Shown piece by piece: positions 58,090 to 64,000 of a stretch of DNA of 64,000 nt; the first letter of the stretch is position 1, and each line of letters begins with the position of its first letter. This DNA comes from Lasiosphaeris hirsuta. Taxonomy: Eukaryota > Ascomycota > Sordariomycetes > Sordariales > Lasiosphaeriaceae. The notes beneath the pieces were generated by a model. The model searched no databases and was not told where the DNA came from. It saw nothing but the letters and a program-made list of their open reading frames with translations. The translations under genes were made by a program, and so were the position numbers. The stretch is taken from NCBI GenBank assembly GCA_030549175.1, contig JAUKUA010000003.1, positions 5,332,001 through 5,396,000 of the forward strand. Reading direction: 5' to 3'.

Positions 58090-58749
58090 GTGGGCGGATG
58101 GCTTTGATGATGATGAAGATAGAATGTGCGTGCACCTAGGGCGACTGTAAGGAGTAGGGCTCGCTTTCTTGTTGACGACGGAAGGAACAGGTGTTGTAGG
58201 GCGATTGCTTCACTTGCTTGTTGGCGATGGAACAGGTGCTACAGCAGAGCGATTGTGAGGGGTGATTGCAGGTGGGAAGGTGGATCACTGATATGCGGCT
58301 ATGGAGGGTTGCGTTGCCCTTGAGCATACAGCTGTAAAAAGTACTTCGCAGCGTTTGGGTGGCAGATCAACAACATACTAAGCTGGACATGAGGACGAGC
58401 AGTTGGTCTGACAAGACACTGTCTTTGGAGGGGGTATGGGGTAGCAACTCTCATTAATTGGCGGTCCTAACGAATACCCACCATATCTTTCAAAGTAGGT
58501 ATCTACGTGTCTCCGTCTCACGCCGACTAATATGAATGTCTGGGCTCGGGTATATCCACCGACACATATGTCCTGAACTTTGGTGCATGTGGAAACAGAC
58601 GATGTACAGGTCAACACACGAAACGTAAGGGACAAGTTACTAGTGCATCTCGAAGGAATCTCTTCAGGGCGTGAGACCATATTCCGTCTAGGAGTCGTAC
58701 GATCCAACCGCCGCTTGCCTTGCCCATAGTGTTTTACTCACTTCCGCAG
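58090..58749. other. intergenic with a short tandem duplication
   Basis: 58165-58207 and 58211-58255 are similar (CTTGTTGRCGAYGG, AACAGGTG, GCGATTG). Apart from this and the presumed former promoter of the pseudogene, nothing is seen. Confidence 0.4.
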
Positions 58750-59686
58750 TTACCATCCACCGAGCGGTGCTGCATCTGCGCTACTGTGACAGAGACGCAG
58801 GAAGACGTCTCCGAGGAGCAAAAGTGGGTGAGGACAGGATGGAGTCGACCGCGGCGCTCGACAAGCAACAGCGCAGCGTATTGGGTGCTTCCCCTGGCGG
58901 CGCGGTCCCGCCGAGCGCGTCCGAGTCATGTCGCGTCCTGATCCTTTAGGTGGTACAATGAGGGGGTATGTCGAGCAAATGGGCGACTCGGGAATCCCGA
59001 AGTAGTATTCCTTGATGTTCAGCTCGTCTGGTTGGGTATGGATGGCCGTGATGACCTGGCAGTGCTTGACCGCCGGCATTTGCCGGGCGACTCTGAGGAA
59101 TGTGTTGACATCAGGAGTTTCCTAGAGACTCTCAAGGGATTGTGGCAACAAACCCCCAATGCCTGTTGCTCCAACAGACTACTCGTCAGTAAGTTGTTCG
59201 GTTCTGGGATCAGGGGACTTTTGTAACCAGCCTCCCGGTGATAAGAGACACGCATGGATGGCTGCACAGTGCTTGACCCGACATGCCTAGCAGGTAGAGG
59301 CCCTGTTCAAGACAATCTGCTCCCTACCGGCTTTGATGACCTGTATTCAATAATCAGCGTGGGTTGGTAGGCGAGATATGGTAGAAAAGCGAGAGGCTCT
59401 CACTCAATTCGGTGGCCCAAACATCACTCCGATATCAGGACATAAGAGAGTCGCCGCCCACAAGCCCCGTGACAGCTCACCACTGCCAGATATTCTCCGA
59501 AAACCGGGGGACAAGTCCCACTATAAACTCGGCGTCTTGCTCTGAAGTGCTGAAAACGATGCCAAAGTCCCAAGCTGATTCGACGGCGTGGCCTGAGCAA
59601 GTCAAACCGCCAAGGCAACCGCTCATCAAAGTATCACCGTCTGTCTCTCTCTCTCTCTCATGCAAGATATGTCTCCGACGCCGCAC
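58750..59686 (-). pseudogene. gene remnant, hypothetical, with in-frame TAG codons
   Basis: Two protein-like stretches lie on the minus strand. The upstream one (about 59640-59480) contains SAWDFGIVFSTSEQDAEFIV and SENIWQW. The downstream one (about 59280-58930) contains RTEQLTDE, a TAG, SVGATGIGGLLPQSLESL, a second TAG, then ETPDVNTFLRVARQMPAV and PDELNIKEYYFGIPES. The TAG codons are at 59179-59181 and 59122-59124. Both would be CAG (Gln) after a single C-to-T change. A GTGAGC donor near 59479 and a TACAG acceptor near 59340 could join the two parts. Product family not recognised; boundaries approximate. Confidence 0.35.
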
Positions 59687-62600
59687 GAAATCCTCGGCCT
59701 AGACACATATCCAATCAGCGTGCACACTGCGTCTGAAATACTGCGTCTGACCTGCAGATTACTACGTCTCGTTTGAACCTCGCCGAGAGGTGGGCAGGAG
59801 GAAAGCCTCACATTAGAAAGTTGTCGCAAGGACATCGCTGCTGAGTAGGTTGAAAAAGGAGAGAAAAGCAAAAGAGCCACACCGCCCCCAACGTACCATT
59901 ACTCACAGCCAAAATGTACCGTCTTCCTCGTGTGGTGGGTTGGGCATGCTATGACGTGGTACAAGGGCAGAAACACCAGGGGGGGGGGGGGGGGGGGGGG
60001 CCGAAAATAACCACCGGCCACCCAGGCCAGGAGGTTTCACAAGCGCTGAACAGAGCATGGCATCGCATAGCGTCGCATGTACCGGTGGTGCCCAAGACAC
60101 CAAGGAAAATTGGCCCAAAACATGTAGGGGACTGACTGTAAGGAATTCTCGCCAGGAGGGCGAACGCTGGCTTCAAAACAGCGAAACCATGCCGTCGAAA
60201 CGATCTGAAGCGATCTCAGAGTGCAGCAGGCTACGTGGAAAACAGACAGCCAGGAGTAGTCAAGGGGGGACGCAACCTTCATCAACAGCTCTCTCGAACT
60301 TTGATGCCTCTTTGCCAAAGTGCACCGGGAAGGTCCCCAACAAAGGTAGGTTATGCTGCAGGTCGACGAAAAGGGGCATGTCTGCCAAGAAGGTCGCTCC
60401 CTAGTGGATCGAGAAAGGGCGTCCCTCTTTCGGTCTGCATGCAAGTCTCAACCGGTCCACCTCCCATGGCACAAGATGTGTGTGGTGGCCGAATAAGAGA
60501 TGATCGACTGCGATGGGCTATCGGAAAGCTGGCCTGCAGCTCCTTTCTGGTGTGCGGTTGCGTCAGATAGATAAGGACGGTGGGAGGGAAGTGCCGCGTT
60601 GGAGAATGGAGATGTGATGGCCATCTTTGGAGGCTGCATGGCATGAGGCCACCACCAGGCCACCGCCAGAGGGTTCAGAGATGTTGATGTCGCATATGGC
60701 ATATGGGGGATACGATGCGGTGGGTTGCACCAGTATGGCAACCAGAACGAGACTCGCCCCCTCCCCTCCCAGCACTCATTTTTTCACGGTGTTTAGCCCG
60801 GACCCCGCCGGCATGGACGATGGATGGGTTGCAGAGTCGACAAAGGGAGGAGAAACTACCCCGCGATCTGTTATGTTCACCACCAGCAAATATTTGACTG
60901 TTCCGTGTGGTTGAGGAAATATCGACGCCGATCCACAGGACCGGGGCCTGTCTCGCCATGTCCCATGGTGGTGATAGCGCGCTTGACCTGCAACACTTGA
61001 CCTGCAACACCCTGCGATCCCGGGCGGCCTTGCGGACCGGCCCTTGAACAGAACGGGAGCACCAAGTTAGTGCCAGCCCAACCTGATCTTATAACCATGC
61101 TAATGGCCCAAGCTCCAATCCCGTTGATGTGTGTGCATACGATGCAGCAGGTCTCGTAGGGAGCATATGCCTTCATACATTCAGTAAAAAAGCAAGACGA
61201 GCGGGGGAATCGTTGCGAGGGCTACGAAGGCTCTCGAAAAGCTTCGAGATCATGTCCGCAAAGTCCAGGCTCTGTTAGCCATGAAGTCATCATTGAAAGC
61301 TCGGGTTTCTGGGCTTATGTTGTTTGTCCGGCGTGATGGGACACATTCTTGGCCATCGTCCTCCGTGAGCCAAGACGCGAGAAGGATATAAGCCTCGGGC
61401 TTATCTGGTGCCTGCCACGAACTTGTCTAGAGTGTCGAGCAAAACAGGGGATAACCTATTACAAGGCAGCATGGAAACAGGAGGCCGAATGCAGCGCAGC
61501 AGTGAGGCTACATAATATGCAAAATTGGTGACCGGGTGTATGCAGGGAGTTGCAAAGACCCCATGAGGTGCCCGGGCCCAGCAAATCGAAACGAATGCTC
61601 GCGTTGGTAATGGCCGACAATGCAGCGGTGCGGCATGGTGATGCCGTCGAGGGCGCCCGTTTTGGTACTGGTCCGTACCTGTCGCTGCAGCACCCAGTCG
61701 CTAACGTTTACTCCTGTCCCTTGCTTGACTGCTCTGCCCTACCAGAGGGACGGTATCTAGAGCGTCTTGGACGGCGACGACAATTAGCCGTTGCATGGTG
61801 CTGTGATCTGTTATTAACGTCCCGGACATGCAGTAAGGTCCATTTCTGATCCCTGCACCCTTGGCATCGACAATGCCACTCGTCTTTTGCCGTTTCGCCC
61901 ATTTGATTCTCCTGGCAACACGTTCTAATTTCTGATTTTTTTTTATTTTTATTTTTTGGCTTTGGCAACGTGCTGAGGCTGGACGTCGTACAGCGTCCCC
62001 CTCCTGCGTCCCTCGTGCGCGTGCCATGTAGGGAGCACGGGCCAGGGAAAAGTTTGGATGGCTGGGCTGGCACGGCTGGGCTGGTGGCGGCGGCGGGTTG
62101 GCGAGGGCGGAATAAGGGTCTCGGTGTGGTTTAGCGGTGTCGTCACCTCACCGACACACACCGTCCCAGAGTCTGAACGCCCCGTTTCTTACTGACGAAC
62201 CAGATCCATTCTCCTCACAGGCTGTTGCAGCGCCAGTCAGCAAATCAAGCACATTAAGTCGCAATCACATGTCAGGTCAGCCGGGGGTTTTAAGCAGCAG
62301 CCTTGTGTCTTCACTCTTATGCCGCAGCATTGGGTTTCTAGTTTTTCGGCTGCGAGAAAGATTTGTGGTTTCTGGCTGAGAGTCCCGTCTGTTCGCTGTG
62401 GCCGTTGGTTGGGCCCCCGTGATGTTCGCCGCCTTGTCGAGCGGCAGCACCCGGCTGGCGCAGACAGTGGGAGTGGTGGTAGTAGGAATTTGTTGGCCGA
62501 CTTTGTCAGACGAGAACAGTGCCAAGACCTTTTCAACCGCACATCGTTGGCTACGGAGCATCGATATTCCAGCGCAGTTTCGTCAGAAAACGCCTCTAGA

Positions 62601-64000
62601 TCAATCGAATATCAGCTATCGGGATCAGCTTAAAGTTCTGCTGTTGGGTTTTGGGGTTCGTCGAATTGGGCTGTTTCATCTTCTTGGGCATTCTCGGCTG
62701 TTAGGTTCTAGATGGAGAGGCCTAGGAGGCATTGGGCTCGTGGGCGGGACGGGATTCGCTATTGCCCGGCTCCAGGTCGCTCACAAGCCAGATGTGAAGG
62801 TCCAGGAAACGTCTGTGCTTTCTTGCATGCTTCAGAGGAGCAGCTATCGAAATTCCCACGCAGCTGAGTGGTTGAGCCGTGAATCCCAGCTCACGGCCAG
62901 GACCCATAAAAGGCTCACGTGGCAATTGCTCGCATCCACAATCCACAGCATCGACAGCGTCCGCGGCTTAGACGTCGAGGACGGGGAATGCGACCTCTAG
63001 TGCCTGACATCAAGTGGTAGCGTTCTAGATTTCTGCTGTGCCGATTGTTCTGCAGCAAGTACTGAGTAGTACTTGCAAGTAGCTTGTCAATTCGATGACC
63101 ACAAAGAGACCGTCGTTGAACTCTTGATGAGTTGGGATCTTTGGGGATCTTGAGGTTCCTCGGTCATCTGGGAAAACAGCGACCGGGCTGGAGTAGTGAC
63201 CTCGTTAGAAATGGCTGACCGGGGTTGGTAGAACCCCTTCTTCGTATCGAGTCAAGAAGGGGACTCCCATCGACAAGCATCGTGTTCCCCGTTGCCGCGA
63301 CTCGGCCTCATTTTTCCCTCTCTCTCCCGCCTTTCTGATGAATGTTGGCGGGCCAGTCCCACTGGACGGGTTCGGGCCCAGGCCACGGATCGGCTACATT
63401 CTTAGCGCGGTCCAAGGGGTCATGGGACCTCTTTTGCACGCAGGAAAGGCTCCACGGCCCATCATCCACGGTCCACTCTCGGTGCAGGCCGCATTGGAGG
63501 GGCGCCGCAAGACAGCAGCGCCAGGACGAGCAGCCATGGAGAGGTGCGAAACGGCGTCAGGCATCACGGAGTCATGTACCTACGCAGGATGGCTCCGGGC
63601 AGGTACAGGGCAGCAGCAATAGCAGGCACCTATGCGTCCTAGTTTGCGTCCTCTGCGTGAGCTGCCCCGAAGTGATTGGGTGCTTTTTCACTTGGACGCA
63701 TGTGATCAACCACCTGGCAACCCCAATCAAAGTGTTCCTACCTACAACGCCCGCACCTCGTGCTGTCCCTGCCCTGTCTCTGTCTTCGACCAGTGACGGC
63801 ACATCGTCACCACAACACCAGGAACTGGTGAGGAGTCGGTGTCGATTCTGGCGTTCCTGGAAGCAACAGGGCGGCTGAAACAGTCGGAAGGTGCTCTGTT
63901 TCAGTCCAGATAGCCTGTGCTTTCGTTTCTTTTTCTGTCTTTGCGTTTGAATCTTGGTATTTCCAGATCTGATTTGCCTCTGGCCGTCAATTGGATGCCC
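59687..64000. other. 4.3 kb without convincing gene
   Basis: Includes a 22-G run at 59979-60000 and a T-rich stretch near 61935-61960. The longest open frames (62398-63000 and 63342-63878, plus) lack recognisable domains. This may be the promoter and leader region of a gene beyond the window, or non-coding accessory DNA. Confidence 0.4.
59979..60000 (+). repeat. G homopolymer, 22 bases
   Basis: Uninterrupted run of 22 G on the plus strand in non-coding DNA. Confidence 0.9.

Noticed and set aside
62398..63000. 200-codon plus-strand open frame
   Set aside because: No recognisable motif and no homologous pattern. The opposite strand is similarly open in parts. Not enough to call a gene.
63342..63878. 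178-codon plus-strand open frame near the window end
   Set aside because: Overlaps another open frame of equal quality and has no protein character.
1..64000. CRISPR arrays, rRNA genes, bacterial operons or phage
   Set aside because: No regularly spaced repeats or rRNA-like sequence. Gene structure is clearly eukaryotic.

Overview
This is eukaryotic DNA from a filamentous ascomycete (Pezizomycotina, probably Sordariomycetes). The genes are broken by short introns (about 50-180 nt) with GTAAGT-like donors, CTGAC/CTAAC branch sites and CAG/TAG acceptors. The products are typical fungal housekeeping proteins, and the mobile DNA consists of small non-autonomous inverted-repeat elements. I see no operons, CRISPR arrays, rRNA or convincing tRNA.

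Layout. 1-250 is the 3' end of a G-protein alpha subunit. 2270-5121 is a membrane-anchored GH3 beta-glucosidase. 5.1-15.3 kb is an accessory island: two divergent P-loop GTPases (6259-7276 minus, 8192-9257 plus), a broken NACHT/STAND NLR-like gene (9834-12886), a cluster of MITE-like elements (13.2-14.8 kb) and a broken hypothetical gene (14863-15260). 15.5-20.7 kb holds MCM2 (minus) and a UBR7/Mlo2-type protein (plus) sharing a divergent promoter. 20.7-25.8 kb has no convincing gene and holds long G and A homopolymers. 25774-27538 is a GNAT acetyltransferase joined to what looks like the C-terminal half of a GH3 enzyme. 30.2-55.7 kb is a dense core block: CENP-I/Mis6, CAF16, CYK3, a GCK-III kinase with a one-base frameshift, RAI1, SEC8, SMI1/KNR4 and VPS68. 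It is interrupted by one 299-bp MITE at 49.7 kb. 55.7-64 kb is again accessory: a three-copy repeat, two decayed genes (56991-58089 and about 58750-59686) and sequence without clear genes.

How the genes relate. The core genes do not form one pathway. Several serve the cell cycle and growth at the cortex: MCM2 (replication), CENP-I (kinetochore), CYK3 and a Sid1/Nak1-like kinase (septation and morphogenesis), SEC8 (exocytosis) and SMI1 (glucan synthesis). MCM2 and CENP-I have MCB-like ACGCGT motifs at suitable distances upstream. The 5-15 kb island resembles a fungal nonself-recognition neighbourhood, with GTPases beside a decayed NLR and mobile DNA. That reading is inference. Exon limits were derived by hand from splice signals and reading-frame continuity.
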